Assembly: GCA_014706295.1 (NCBI GenBank)
Contig: JACSVZ010000022.1
Location: forward strand, 8,822,830-8,886,829
Source: Lycocorax pyrrhopterus obiensis
Taxonomy: Eukaryota > Chordata > Aves > Passeriformes > Paradisaeidae
Reading direction: 5' to 3'
DNA length: 64,000 nt
Numbering within the stretch: position 1 is the first letter of the stretch; every line of letters begins with the position of its first letter. Shown here one piece after another: positions 1 to 13,559 of this stretch. The notes under the pieces are model-generated. The model searched no databases. It had not been told where the DNA came from and worked only from the letters and a program-made list of their open reading frames with translations. A program made the position numbers and the translations under genes.

Positions 1-3000
1 AGCAGGGAGTATTTTACAGGTACAAGGCTTTGGAGCAGTACTGGCCTCCGCTGGATGTTGGATGTCACTGAAGAAGCACTGGGCCGGACGGCTGGGAGAT
101 AAACACTTTACCATGTGAAAATCAGCCCTTCTGCAAGACATTTGGATCCCGTCACTCCAGACTTGTGCCAGTGCCAAGCGCACAGCACGAAGAAAGGCCC
201 GGAGCGGCCACTTGTCACATGCGAGCTCTGCTGAGAGCCAGCTCTGAGTTCAGCTGATGAATCCTTAAGTTGCTGGGTTTTCATTCTGGCCGCTGGTTTC
301 CCTCGCCAGCGCTTGCACAGCACATGGAGTGCAGAGACCCAGGGACAGTGTTGTGGGGATCCTAGCTCCTGGGCACAGAGCTGGCAAGCACACGCTGCCT
401 CTGCCCAGGAAACCTGGAGCACTCAGTTCCTGCTCCTGTATACTCTGTTTGGCACTTAATTTGTTTTTCTGCGTGGAATCAAGAGATTAATTGCTGTCTT
501 ATCTGTGATTCTGATCACTGTAAAATGTGCCTCTAGCCCTGCTGATGCTGTCAGTGCTTGGAGCAGGTCCCGATTAGAAACGCTCGTGTGCAGTGAAAAC
601 AAATTCATGCACATTTAATGCACATTCACTCGCTTTTGTGCCTTGGAGTTAATGACCCACAGAGGAGTTTGCTCAGCTTCCTTTACAAATCCTGCTTGAT
701 ATTGATTTCCCTGCCAGGGAAATCTGTTGGCAGACCACCAGCCTGAACAGGAATCGCACTCCTCACTCCAATCCCCGACATTACAGCAGTAGAAAGGAGA
801 TGCAGGTGAAGATGCAATAACTGGGATGAAAGAGGTTAGATTCTCTCCATTCCTGAGCTGAGCAGGGTGCAGTAACCACAAACCCACAGAAACCCAGCAT
901 GTTTTGGTAGCCCCAGGGACTCCTCTCCTAGCGCTGGCACCAGCTCACTGGTGGGATGGGGGGCTTGGCCCACCCAGATCTTGCAGGAGATCCTATTTCC
1001 CCAAAGTTAACAATTCTTGTGAACACCTGCCTCCTCTACAGACTTGGCATCCATCTAGCTCCTGTTAAACGAGCCCTGGGAAAAGCTGCATCTTTTGCCC
1101 CAGGAAGAGATCCCAGCTTTTTTTCTCCTCTCTCCTCCTTCCATCCCTGGCGTGCCCTTCCTGGGATAAGGCACCCGCTCTGGATGCAGCGGGCTGGATG
1201 AGCTCAGCGAGCAAAGTGCCTTTTCCCCAGGACAGGACAAGCATCCATCATTCCCAGACAAGTCCTCACAGGTCATCGGAGCCCAGACACTGCTGACATT
1301 CTACAGCTGCCAGAGAGATGTCACATGGACTTGGGAGGTTTCCCTAGGAGCAATCCAGACAAGCCTGGGTCCATCTCCAGCCAGTGAGGCTATTCCAGAG
1401 CTGATACGCTCCAGAGTCCTGCTGCCCTTCCAGCAGGGGCAGGACCATCTGGTTTCTAGGATGGACTCCCCAAACTGGGGAGCAGGAGCCAGCCCTGGGA
1501 TGCAGCATTTTCCCGGTGTCCCCTGATGTAGCTGCCAATGCTAGTGGTAGTGCTGTGCCAAGTAATTAAGTTTCCCCTCACACGGGTAAAGGATGGGACC
1601 CTGATTAAAAATCGGAGGCACCAAGCGTGCAGGTCTGGGTGCCGGCTCGGTGGCCGGGAGATGGCGCATGTGATTTATTTATTCCCGTGGCTGGGAGGGT
1701 TCCTGCCTTCGGCTCTGCATGCAGAGAGCTGGAGACAGGCACATTTAACAGCAAAGCCTTCATACGTGTGCAATTCCTCCGGGATTTTCAAGGTGGGTGG
1801 CTCTCAAAAACCTTGCAGGCAGATCCCTCCCCGCTGGCAGAGAGATTCCAGCCTCTGCCTCCGGGAAGTCGTTGGGCTGAGAGGGCGGTGGGAGCAGTTG
1901 CCTCAATTTTGATAGAAAAACCTGATTTTTCCAACAGCATTTCCGTACTTCCAGGCACAGAACCCACAGTTCTGTGGGGTTTTACTCACTAACTGCTTTT
2001 AACATCTTTCAGGGACTGCAGAGGAACCACCTTCCCTCTTGCCACATAGTTCAGCCTGGAACTGTCACCGCGGAGAGTCACTTCGGGGTGGCAGGAGGTG
2101 CAAAGGGAGGTGCATCACCTGCTGGCTCCCCACCTTTGGTTTTTCATTCTCCCGCGGACTGACAGGATATGGGCCTGCTCTTGCCAGGCGTTGCAGGAAT
2201 AATCCCACGGCACACACATACAATGTGCAAAGGTTTGTAGGGCGCTCCAAAGAGGTGATTCAGCTTGGCCCCAGAGGGTCCCTTCCTGCCTTCCCTTTCC
2301 TCCCTGCTGCTGATGGTAACAGAAACAGTCCCTGTGCCCTCAGCACAGCGTGCCAGCCCACAGGGATGGGGCAGGGAGGCTGGGATCTGCTGCCTCTTGC
2401 ACATTCCTCAGAAGTTTGCTGCTTGGAGGGAGGCTGTGTCCCCTCTGCCATGGGGAAGTGGTGCTGCCTGTCCTGGGGCAGCTGGCCACAAGTGAAGAAG
2501 CCCCTCACAAGCTGCCACTGACACCAGGTACATCCTCAGAGCCCCCAGAGCTGCCTCTGCTCCTGCCCCTGGATCTGCCAAGCCTCCTGTTTGGTTTGGA
2601 CTTATTTTTCTGTGGTGTCTTGTGAGTACTAAAAAATCTGAGCTGTAATAATCTTGGCTTTGCTGATGGGGACTTGGCTTCCAGAACGGTTTTGCTGTCG
2701 GATTGCAACTGGGCTTGCCGGCATTTTCCAGGGAAATCACCCAGCAGCTGACAGAGCAGCTGGCTCCGCTCTGGGGACTGCAGCTAAACCAGCCCTACTC
2801 ATTCTGGGGCTGAGTTTTGCCCATTTAGAAGGTGGGTGCTAAAAAATTAAAGGGTTAAATGTTTCTTCTGCCTTTTGGTAGAACAAACTGAGGCATTTCT
2901 TTTGGGTCAGCTCCATGCCCCACTCGGTCCCACTGACAAGCCTGCATTTAATTCCTGTGTCCCCCCTGCCCGTTTCACAGCACAGATCCCAGGGACTACA

Positions 3001-5471
3001 GCAAACAGTTACTGCAAACAACGTAAGGGTGGCAGAGAAGTGACCTGGGCACACCTGGCAGGCCACCCCCAGCACAGCGCTCTGCGATCCCAGCCAGTGT
3101 CCAGGGGGGATCCCTGCGACCGGGTGGGTGCCACAGTCACACCCAGCCCTGACTCCAGTTTCAAGGAAACCCTTCACACAATACTGCATCTGTCCCTTGC
3201 CTAGGTTAAATGCTTTATGGCTAGGAAGGGCTATTTTTGGGTGCTGGTGCTGGCTATCAGCAGGCTGGGCTGAACTCAGCCATTTCCCCCCCTGCCTGCT
3301 TTGTGCCTCCTGCTCTGCCCCTTAACCTTTCGTCCTTCCCAGTGTTCTCCTCCCCTCCTAAGGCCCCGTTCTCTGCACAGATCTGTGAGGCATGAGGCAG
3401 CTTAAGCCCCTGCTTGGACACCCTTGTCCCTTCAGGCAGCCAGCACAGCCCTGCCCTCCGTGCTGTCCCTGGGACACCCGAGGCAGGGAGTCCTGTACCT
3501 CAGCCTTTCCTGTGCCTGCTGCAGGCAGTTCCTGGCATCGGGAGCCTTGGCAGAGTCCCGTTTCGAGGCGCTGCAGCCCAGCTTTGGCCTCACGCTGTCC
3601 ATCGCCAGTGGCAGCTGGGACCAACAGCTGCAGGTCTCAGTTGGAGACGGTTCCCTCATCTCACAGCCCAGCCCAGGACACGCTCTCCCTCCTGCTTGGT
3701 GGACTTAACCAGCAGATTTAACACTCTCCAAATTTCTGGAGCTGTAAAGCCCTGAAGCCAACAAAACCATGCCATGTTTCTGGGGCGAAATTCCAAAGTT
3801 CTGCTTGGGAACAGGGATGTGACCCCTTTTTCTGCTCAAGCATCACATCCCACCAGCAAGGCATGAAGTGGTGCAGTCTCCTTGGAGCTCTCCATATTGT
3901 GCAGTGCCCCTTGCCCTTTCATTCCAGGCTACAGGGACTATTATTAGACCTCTCCTGCTGGGGCCGGATCCATAACAACAGCAAAACATACTCAACAGCC
4001 CTGCTGGCCTTTTAAAATATTTACAGTGTAGGATGGTTTACTAAAGAGGGGGGCCTGGTAGAGCACAGAGGCGGAAGCACCGGGATTTCTGTGCTCCCTG
4101 TGGGTTTGCTGTGAGGTTTCCCGCTGGGAGAGTCGCATCCAGCGAGGAGAAAAAAACATCCCGTAGGGCTGAAGCCAGCACTTGAGGTCAGGGGGTTTCC
4201 ACCAACAGTATGACAACCTCCAGCTGGAATTTCAGCAAATTTTCCACTGGGTCTTGTCTGGGAACATGCGTGAGGGGCTGTACATCAAAGAAGAAGGGCT
4301 CTGTAATAGTGTTATTTGGGTATTTTTAGACCTGTGATTGTGCCGTAAAGGCCTCGTTATGTCTCATGACCCCCATGCACTAAAGCTCAGATCCATGGCC
4401 AGAAACTGAGCTGAAGATGCAGCTGAGGATGAAGATGCTTCTGTTGTGAACCCAGCCTGGCTGCAACGAGCTGTGTAAGGCTGGTGACAGGGTCTGCACC
4501 AGACAAAGAGCTTCCCCTTTGCTGTTGGCTCTGTGTTCTCCACAACGTGGTGGTGGTGGGTCTTACTGGCCAGAACTGATGTGCTCCAAACTGCTGAGCT
4601 CTGAGCTTCCTGGCTTGGTGAGAAAACAGCAGGAGCAGGGCAGCACCTGATCTCCTGCCAAGGCACGTGTGTCCATCTCATGTGCTGAGCAGCTTCTTTC
4701 CAGGCGAGAATAGCATGGAAAAGCCCCACCAGACTTCAGTGATGAAGAGATATCAAGCTGGGTACGGCACATTGGCACTTATGCAAGGTTTTAACTGTGG
4801 GATTCCTTGTAATAACTCTGCACCCTCTGGCTCTTACACTAAATATGATAAATTCAGCCAGGACAGACATCACAGCTGCTCCAGCCACTGCAGTGGTTTT
4901 GCAGGAACAGAGTTTCCAGCATTCTCTAGGACTTGCTGGAAAATTTAATTCCTTTAGGAGGAGAGTAGATACAGCTGAGGTTCAGTGTCCACAAATAGAT
5001 CCCTTCTTTTCATTTGGCCTGGTTTTACAGTATAAAGATCATTTAATGCCTGTAGAACTGGTAACTAATTGCTTAGCCCCATGTTTAAGATAAGGCTTAG
5101 ACTGACTCCTCTATGACTTCACGAACCTTGTATTTAGCTCTGCCAAGCTCCCCAAACTCCTCCCCCTCCCTCCTGGCCTTTAGCACATCCCCATGGCCCC
5201 CCCACTGCAGAGTCCTCACTGTTCCAGGGCACCTCCTGCTGTCCCACATCCTCACAGCCACTGCCTGGCTTCCCGCTGATGTAAGAAATGGTCCAGCCGG
5301 ATTTCACAATCCCAGCCAACCCTCGGCACTGGGGTAGGGCGAGTCCTTGTGTGCTCTGCTCTGATCCCCAGGGGAGAGGGGGAGCTTGAGGGAGGCAGGA
5401 GGGCATTGCTCAGCCCCACTGGCATCCTGTTAGCGTCAGGATGGGTGGGTGATGGTGGGAGGGAGCTGCCT
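1..5471. other. Intergenic or intronic DNA, no recognisable gene
   Basis: Many short open frames occur on both strands, but none shows a recognisable domain or a consistent exon structure with splice sites. The stretch is moderately GC-rich and of unique-looking sequence. By synteny it lies on the side of SERINC3 where PKIG is expected, so it may be intron of a minus-strand gene whose coding exons are further left; that is inference only. Confidence 0.5.
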
Positions 5472-5515
5472 ATCCATCCATCCATCCATCCATCCATCCA
5501 TCCATCCATCCATCC
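5472..5515. repeat. (ATCC)11 microsatellite
   Basis: Eleven uninterrupted copies of the tetranucleotide ATCC (44 bp). It creates artificial serine-isoleucine-histidine-proline or tryptophan-methionine-aspartate-glycine repeats in overlapping frames. Perfect tetranucleotide runs of this length are usually polymorphic. Confidence 0.97.
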
Positions 5516-8500
5516 GCCAGAAGGGCGCCCAGTGCTCAGCTCTGGCCATGCAGTGCTGCCAGCCTGCATCCCCATGCCTGGAGCAGGCAGCACCCCTCTG
5601 TCAGTCCCCACAAGGCACGAGTGCTGAGAATCTGCTCCAAAAATCCTCCAGCACAGGAACAACCACAGTTTGATGGAGCCCCTCTGCTCCTCCCTCCCCT
5701 CACTACCGAGCCTCGATGCAGCTTAAGCCTAAGTTGATTAATGGAAATAATTGGTCTCTTTGTGCATCTGGAGACAGTTGCCGTGACAGCAGCTGTATTT
5801 TTGTTTTGTTCCCAGGTCGAGCTTGTTTTTCACATCTCTCGGCTTCAAGGTGCTAATGAATCAAGGCACTCTGCTTTGCCCCCACCTCCAAAAGACACAT
5901 GTCCCTCTGAGGGATGGGTGACAGTGGGGATAAGGCACGCTCAGCCCCAGCAGGCCCTAGGACATGGCAGGCTGGCACCTTTCTCCATGCCCGTTTTTCA
6001 CCCCCTCAAGCCACGCTCGCACTGGATGGACACAGCGCTGTGACTTTTGCACGGCAGAGAGAAGAGAGCCAAATCTCTTGTGTTCACCCAGAGCAGCCAT
6101 GAGCACCCACAGGACCCTCTGTCCCCTTTCAAAGCTGTAAGGACTCTGGGGTTATGAATCCTTTCTCCATTACTTTTATTTTCTCGCAAAATACTCATTA
6201 CTTTTATTTTCTCTTCTTACTTATTTGCCTTTATGTGACAAAATATTTTGACGAACAACTGTGTGGAAGATCTGCTAGTGCCTGAACTTGCAAAGCAGAC
6301 ACAGCACAGAGCAGTGACCCTTCAGCTACAGGAATCCCACAGCTGCTGGGGCAGGCATGGCCTATGTATTCTCCCTGCTTGTGAAATGCAGTCACCCTAC
6401 CACACCCGGGCCACAGGGTGAATTCCTGTGCAATGGGGATCCCCTTCAGGCTTGGGTTCCCTGCCTTCCCCCAGATTGTTCAGGAAGAAAAGTCCCAATG
6501 GACTCCACCTCAAAGGCTGGAAACCCCCCAGTAGCCCCACAGCTTTTCTGATCACACCGAGGCATTGACCTCTGAGTGAACATCACCTCTAAAACCCAAC
6601 CTGAATTCCTGGCCCAGGGATGCTCAACCCCAGCACAAGCTCCCCAAAACCTTGGAGGCTTCCCTGGGTAAGGAGAAGTCAAACAAGTGCTGAGGAGATG
6701 CAGCTGGGGCTATTTTCTAGCACAGCTGCCCTTGTCACATATAAGAGGAAGGCGAAGCCACAGCAGCCGTTGCTGGTGTAGCTCTCTTTCTGGGTTGAGG
6801 GAGACCTCTCTACAAGGACAGAGGTAAGCAAGGATGAGTCCTTATTCTCATGCCTAGAAGGAAGCAGAGCTACTTAGTCCAGCTCTTCTTTGTCATCTGA
6901 GCAGCTGAGCCCTGCTGCTCTGGGAAAGCAGCGCCTGCGTGGCTGGGAAGGGGAGCTGAGCTTGAAAGAGGAGTTGTGAGGGCTGTAACTGGGCAGGTTT
7001 GGCTGCTGCTGCTGAGGAGGCTTTGCTTGGGGAAGCTCTGCTCAGCACAGGGTGCAGGAGGCTGAGAGCCACCTGCCTTGGCTCTGCCTCACTGAGGCTT
7101 GCACAATCCCATAGGAATTTGCATCCAGCATCCAAAGAGTCCTCCTGACTCAGAGCAGTGTAAGGGGCTGAGCGAAAGGCTGTGATGCCTCCTGAGGTGC
7201 AAGATCCCTGGCAGCTCCCAGTGGTGCCTAAAAATAACCAGGGCACCTCTTAAGAGTGTCAGCACAGAATGAAGCTGATTAGCAAAACCAGGCTTAGCTC
7301 TGCTCCCTGGAGCTGGCTGCCCTGTCTGTCTGCTCTACTGCAAGGACCCCCACCCTGGGCCAGGGGCAGTGCTTGCTGTGAAAGGGGGGTGGGGAAAGTC
7401 TGTCTTTGATGGCTGGGATGGTGCTATTGGTGTTTGCCATGGAACAGAAAAGCAAAGTGTTGGGGTTCAGAACAGGCTGGCGGCGAGGGCTGGCTGAGGC
7501 TCCCGGTGGCTCCATGGCTTCTGTTACCCAATGGAATCAGGAGTCTCTTTGGCTGTGCTACCCTGCTGGGACCCCCATCTGGGCAGGGAGAGCTCTGCAG
7601 GCCTGCACACCTCCTTGGCTGAAGATTTCTGTGACAGATACATTTCCTTATAGCTGTGTCAGGGGACAGCAGCCCCTGATCCTTCCTGCAGGCAGGGTAA
7701 GTCTCTCTGCCTAAGTCCCCAGGGATGTGACATCTAAACCTGAGCTGAAGAGGAGCTCGAGACATGACTGTAATGCTACCCTGGGGATGCTCAGTGATCA
7801 CTGCCAGCTCTAGTCTCAGGAAAGGGAAAGCTCCTAATAAAATCAATTGCCAAGTATTTTATGGCCTACTGAAGTGCAGCCAGGGCATAGAAGGACATGG
7901 GGTGTCCCCAGGATACGTAGGGAAGATGCTGGATGTGAGATGACCTGCAAGAGGAGGGATGTCTGTGTGCACCAAAGAGTCCTGAGATGCCGTACTGCAG
8001 ATCTCACACAAAACAGCCCTGGCAGCTCAGTGCAGGAACAAGGGTTCACAAAGCAGTGACATGATCTGAGGACAGAGGGGATGCTCCGAGTGCAGGAGCC
8101 ACAGGAGCGGAACCACAGAGAGAGGACTTGCCATTTATGCAGGAGCCACAGAAGGTTAAGCTTTGGGGGGTCCCTGGGTGGTGCTGGGCTGACTCTACAC
8201 GCAGAACAGAACTCGCTTCCATCGTTATGTACAGGCAAACAACATTCCCGTGCAAAGCACGTGGGCAGCCTTTAGCAGGATTTGCACAGCATGTCCCCAT
8301 CGCTGGCAGGGAACAGCCGTGGAGCACAACAGGCACTGGGGGCTGCTGTGGAGTCAGAGCTGGAACGTGGCTTGGTACAAGGACATGGCTGTGAGGTGTG
8401 GATAATACAGCAGGAAAGTCATTATGGAGGAACTGTTGGCATTTTTTTTCCTCTTAGCAGCTTTCTAGCATCTAGTAATTCAGAATACAGAGGGAGGTCA

Positions 8501-9649
8501 AGTGACTCAATGCTACAGGAAGGAAAAAACCCATTTCTGTTTGTAATATTTCCCTGTGAATAAAAGCTTTTTCAGCCATAGTGTGAGTCCCTACCTGATT
8601 TAGAGGACTTTCCTTCTGGACATGACTTCAAACACGCTTCATGCACAGCAGGACAACAGCTTCTGGGAAAGAAGGAAAAAAAAAAAAGTAAGAAAACATT
8701 ATCTGTGCTTGTTTTGGGAAGCATAAGGCTCAGCTGCTCTTCCCACTCTCTGTGACCAGGATAGTAGAGGGCTGGCAGGGCTCTGCCCAGCAGGATCAGA
8801 TGGAGCCTGGCTTGGTGGAGACACCAGCGAAGGGGCTGTGGGATGGTGTGTTCATGTGGCACCTCCTCAGGAGGGTTTGTGCTAATAGACTTGGACTGCT
8901 GTGTTAAAGCACATGGAAAGTCCAGCTGGGCTGCACAGAGAAGTCCTCTTTGGTTTTGCTTCTTTCTTTGCCCTCCCACAGGTGCTGGGAGAACTGAGGC
9001 AACTCATGTCCTGACCTGCACTGCAGGGACCAGCAGCTGCCTCCAGAGTATAAATGAATATTGGTTTGCAGCTCTGATGCCCTTTGGAGAAGTGAAACTC
9101 CCATATCAGCCTCTCCGAGGTGAAAGGGGAACTTTAATCTAGTTCTGGTTGCTTTGCTGGGTCTGTGTCCAGCTCCTTGGGTCTGTGCTGCCTGTGCACA
9201 GCTGAGCCTCCTCCCGCTGTCCCCAAGCCCTGCTCAAAGACATTTCCTCTGTGGCCTCAACATCTGTGGGTGCTTTGCTATCCCCTGACCTGCAGAGCCT
9301 GGCCAACAGGACACTTGCTTATTTTAGCAGCTGTTTCAGCTTTCTGACTATTTTGGAACATCATGGACTGTGTTTTTCCCTTTGTCCCAGGGACAAATGT
9401 TAGCAGAACAGAAATCAAGAGATGAGCCACTTAACCATATAAGCAGTAGCTCATCCAGCAATTCATCTGTCTGGTCCATCTGGGTTAAGTACCACTGCGA
9501 CTGGAATCATTTCCCATCATTTTCCAAACTGGGACAGATCTACAGCCTTTCTTTTTATTTTTTTGACCCACTTTCAAAACTTTGTAGTTGAAGCCGACTA
9601 CTTGCTGGCTCTGGCCCTGCTTCAAGGACAGGGCACTTGCTGCTTTTAT
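5516..9649. other. Non-coding stretch, nothing recognised
   Basis: No exon with homology I recognise. Open frames of 60-140 codons here are low-complexity or random in composition and are not bounded by matching splice sites. Confidence 0.5.
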
Positions 9650-9735
9650 GTGTCAGTTTGCCCATCTGTTAAATGGAGCTATTAATACTCCCTCTCCCTG
9701 TTAGATGCTTCAAATATTTTAAAGCACTTTCAGCT
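9650..9735 (-). repeat. Probable old MIR-like (CORE) SINE fragment
   Basis: The plus strand matches by eye the antisense of the MIR core: a 'cagtttgcccatctgttaaa' segment is followed by an AT-rich spacer and 'aaagcactttcag'. These resemble the familiar MIR words for 'fraction of cells down to baseline' style consensus blocks CAGTTTCCCCATCTGTAAAA and AAAGCGCTTT. It is strongly diverged, and assignment by eye is tentative. Confidence 0.5.
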
Positions 9736-10642
9736 CTGCAGATGACAGGCTTGCAGAAGTGGAAAATGCTAATTATGATCATGACAGGAGCTAAACAAAG
9801 ACACAGGCATTTAACAATAAACTTTTGTTAGTCTTAACCCCACTTATAGCAAAGTGCTTACTGGAAACACTGGACCGGAAAAGAAACAGTATTCCCACAA
9901 CTCTGGGAATATGCATTGCCCTTTTCAGGCACCAAGCAGGCAAACAAAAGCAGGAAGGAAGAAACCCAGCTTTGGAAATCCACAAGTCTTTATTTTCCTC
10001 CTTTGCCTTCCTGCCCTGGCTTGCGTGTTACACTGCCCAAACAGTTAAACCTCCAGCACTTCAGCAGTGTTGCAAAACATCTCGAAACACGTGGGCCTCT
10101 GCCAAGAGAGGCTTGAAGTAAACTGGAGCAATGATGCTCTGAAGTAGAAATTATCACTGAGCAGCCTTGTTTGTGATGGGACATGAGGGGAAACCCCCAT
10201 TTTCTCTCTCAAAAAAGAGCTGATTTTGGAGACAAAAACTTTTTAGCAGCTGGTATTGGCTTTCTAACCCTGCAGGCCTGGCTCTGGCTCAGTGTTTCTC
10301 CCCACAGCCCTTGCCTGGGCATCTGGAGTCTGCAGATTTGAAGCTGACCCTCTTGTTCCATCCACAAAGGCTCATCTTCTTCTGGCTCACCTGGTCCTGC
10401 TGCTCCCGGGGTGATGGGCAGAGCTCCAGAGGCCCCTCAGCACAAAGGCCAGGCTGTTTGGAACTTTAATCGTGGCACATGGATTGGTCTACCTCAGGAT
10501 GGGCTACACTGACTTTGTTTTGTTATCTAGTCCTGTAACGCATCAAGGTACCATGGATTATTTTGGGACCCTAGTAGAAATGTTCATTGGCTAGATAAAC
10601 ATCCACACCCCATCAGGAATGAATTACAAGGGCATCAGCAGA
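9736..10642. other. Non-coding stretch, nothing recognised
   Basis: No recognisable exon, repeat family or regulatory signature. It separates a MIR-like relic from a CR1 fragment. Confidence 0.45.
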
Positions 10643-10885
10643 AAATTATAGAATCAATTAGGCTGTAAAAGATCTTTAAGTCATCAAGTCCACCACTAAG
10701 CCATGTTCCCAAGTGCCACATCCACACTTTTTTTTTAATATTTCCTGGGATAGTGACTCCACCAGTTCCCTGGGCAGCCTGTTTCAGTGTTTGATAACCC
10801 TTTTGGTGAAGAAATTTCTCCTAATATTCAACCTAAACCTTCTCTGGTACAACTTAAGACCATTTCCTCTTGTCCCATCTGACAT
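10643..10885 (-). repeat. CR1 LINE 3' fragment, minus strand
   Basis: Read on the plus strand it shows the antisense CR1 3' end: 'atagaatcaattaggctgta' at the 3' tip, then 'aaagatctttaagtcatcaa', 'ccctgggcagcctgtttcag', 'gaagaaatttctcctaatat' and a 'cctcttgtcccat' segment. These correspond in order to the avian CR1 3' untranslated region. It is 5'-truncated, as most CR1 copies are, and diverged, with an inserted poly-T run near 10729. Confidence 0.85.
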
Positions 10886-12249
10886 GCACAATTGCACATG
10901 TTTGAGGTTCAGATTCCCTCTGTGGTGACCAGTTGTTACCCAAAAGGAGCAAACACATGAAACAACCTTAGTCCTCTCAGCATTGCTTCAAAATGAATGT
11001 ATGTTCCAAAAAAACACACCCCAGAATGTTTTTTTGGCAGAATTCAAGACTATTCTACACAACAGCTGTTATGGTGCCGCTTTGATCCAGACAGGAAATC
11101 CTTCCTGGTTTCAAGCAAGGTGATGGCAGCAGAGAGAAGGTTGTGCTTGTGTCTCTGGGCTGCTGGGTAAACAACAGGCTGCATGCATGGCTGATCAGGA
11201 CAGCAGCCTGGTCCTCCCAGAGCAGCCAGACTGCCTCATTCAGTGCCCTGTCTCCAGCAGCAGCTGGCATCCTCAGCTTCAGAGGTACAAGAAAACCTCT
11301 AATTGTAATGGAATGCTTTTCTTAAGTCACTAATGACTCTGAACCAGGAGGTGTTACAATCCTAACAATGCAATATCCTCTTAATCATACCCAGGATTGT
11401 TTTGTTACCAAGATAACTACCTGCTATCCATTAAAATGCCTTCAGAGCTCTTGCTTCCACCGATATCTCATGGCAGTGAGCACCACAGATTAATTACACT
11501 TTGTGGAAACAGTAACTCCAGTAAAGTTGGTGACGCTCTGGTGGGGATATGTTTGGCTTATTACATCACTGCAAGTATCAACAGAAATGGCATTTCGGCG
11601 CCCGACAGGGAGTTCCCCAGGCAGCGGCTTGTGACCGGCACTGTGCCTGCATGGAGGAGCTGGGCAAAGAGCACCTGGCCTCTCTGGGCTCTCCTGGGAA
11701 GGGAAGTGCTGGGCAACTTGCTGTGGAAACCAGAAATGAGCGGTGTAATGTACATATTCCCTTAGGCTCAAAGAGAGTGAGAGTTTTGAAGCGGGGCCCA
11801 GGCAGTTCATAGTCCAACTGCTGCTCTTCCTGCTTCGTGCTGCAGGTGCCAGCCGAGGCCTGGAGCGATCTCAGCCTCTCTTACTGCCATCATAGGAGCC
11901 TGGGACAAGGCCGTGGAACACCTGAACCTTCTCTTCTCCCTGGCTGGTGCTGGCAACCCTGGGGAGCAGCTTCTCTTTATGACTTGTCCTTTTCTACTCA
12001 TGAGCAAAAGAGAGCTAGAGGCAGCGTGGTTTTTTCCCTCTCTCATCCTCTCTAAAATGGGTGTTGTGATGGAAAATTTATTTTCTGGATCAGTCCATAT
12101 AAACAGCTTTCATGACATTGAAGAAACCCCTAAGAGTGTGGGGAAACAACTGGAATGTGAAAATGGGAGAGATCAGAACAGGGTGACACAGGCAAATAAA
12201 AAGCCAGGTTGAAGCTTCTGCTGTTCTTTATGGATTTGTAGATTCATCC
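10886..12249. other. Non-coding stretch, nothing recognised
   Basis: Several overlapping frames of 60-120 codons lie at 11.4-12.2 kb on both strands, but none resembles a known protein and their mutual overlap suggests chance. No splice-consistent exon was found. Confidence 0.45.
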
Positions 12250-12335
12250 CCCATTCTGCTACAGACCTGTGTGAGCCCAGGGAAATCATCTGCTTTGTGT
12301 CAGTCTCATGTAAAATAGGAATGATGCTGGTGCTT
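12250..12335 (-). repeat. Probable MIR-like SINE fragment
   Basis: 'gtgagcccagggaaatcatc' followed by 'tcagtctcatgtaaaatagg' and 'aatgatg' resembles the antisense MIR sequence (tgggcaagtcacttaacc, then cagtttcctcatctgtaaaa and an 'ataatga' tail). Assignment is by eye only. Confidence 0.45.
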
Positions 12336-13559
12336 GGGTGCCCAGACAGGCTGGAGGCATTAGTGCACAGCAGGAATTGGCTCTGAAATGTGGGAGATCA
12401 GGAAATGTTAGCAGCTTGGAAAACGTTCTCCGTAGTTATTTTGGCTGGCAAGGTTGTGTGCCTGGGGGTATTCTTCTGAGTGGGATCAAAAGTACATTGA
12501 TTTTTCTTTGGAATGAGAGGAAAAAGCAAAACTCCCCATCCTAGCTCATCATGTGCCTGTACACCCCTCAGGATCAGCCACTGGGTACAGAAGTGCCAGG
12601 TGGTTGGAAGATGCACAGCTGTGAACATTCCTGGGCTTCATCTCTTCGTGACCAAGCTGCCTGTGTACTGTAGTTAATGGTCTCCAGTTCTCTGAGGCAT
12701 CTGAGTCTACACTCTGTGGAAAGTGTCCCCCAAAACGACAGCATAGGCTGCTCACACCCATGTGGAACTCTGTCTGAAGGACTCAATGCTGCGTTCTGTG
12801 CCCGAGGTATATTAAGCTCTGTTGGTATATCCATGTTTATAAATGGCCATCTAACCTACATCTGCACTATAAACAAATACAGCCATTGAGGATCTCTTCG
12901 TGCATCCCTCTTTCCTAAACATCACCCCTCACAAGAGCTGAAAGGTGGCAATTTCCTAGCTGGGTGGCCACACGTTAGCATGGTGGCTCTTTCCAGGCAA
13001 GAGTCTCTGAAGCCAAGCACTGCCTCACAGTAACCAAGCCAGGCACGCCGAGCAAACAGCCCAGAGCTCGAGGGGCTGTCACCATCTGAGAGTCTCAGCC
13101 ACCCAGTCAAGCCGTACCCACTCCACAAATCCCCCTTCACCCTCGCACTGCAGCAGCATCCCCGCTGCAGCTGCCTCGTGCTCACTGACCCCAGCCTGTC
13201 CTCCTCCTAGTTTGAGTCACCAGCACAGCCACCCAGGGCATTGCCTCTGGGTTCACGGCTACACTTGGCTCTTGATCTGCAGAACCATTTACCCCTTCCA
13301 AGCAAAGGGAAATTTCCCAAAGACGCCTTTGGGGCCAAGGCATTACATGCATGTGAAAGCTCCCCACCACGGCTCGCTACCAGCTGCTTAGGGGAATCCG
13401 GAGAGAGGAAAGACACACAGCTTCGAGGTGGAGGAATTTGCAAAGCCTCCTGAGAATACCACCACACAGCAGTTCTTTTTTTATCATCACGAGTCTTTGC
13501 CTTTTCAAACATTTGCTTGGGAAGCCGGATGCCAGCAAGTCTCTGAGCCTGCTTCTGCT
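12336..13559. other. Non-coding stretch, nothing recognised
   Basis: Nothing recognised. GC content rises toward the CpG-rich block to the right. Confidence 0.4.

Noticed and set aside
5472..5515. Possible CRISPR-like regular repeat
   Set aside because: A simple tetranucleotide microsatellite with no spacers; the genome is eukaryotic.
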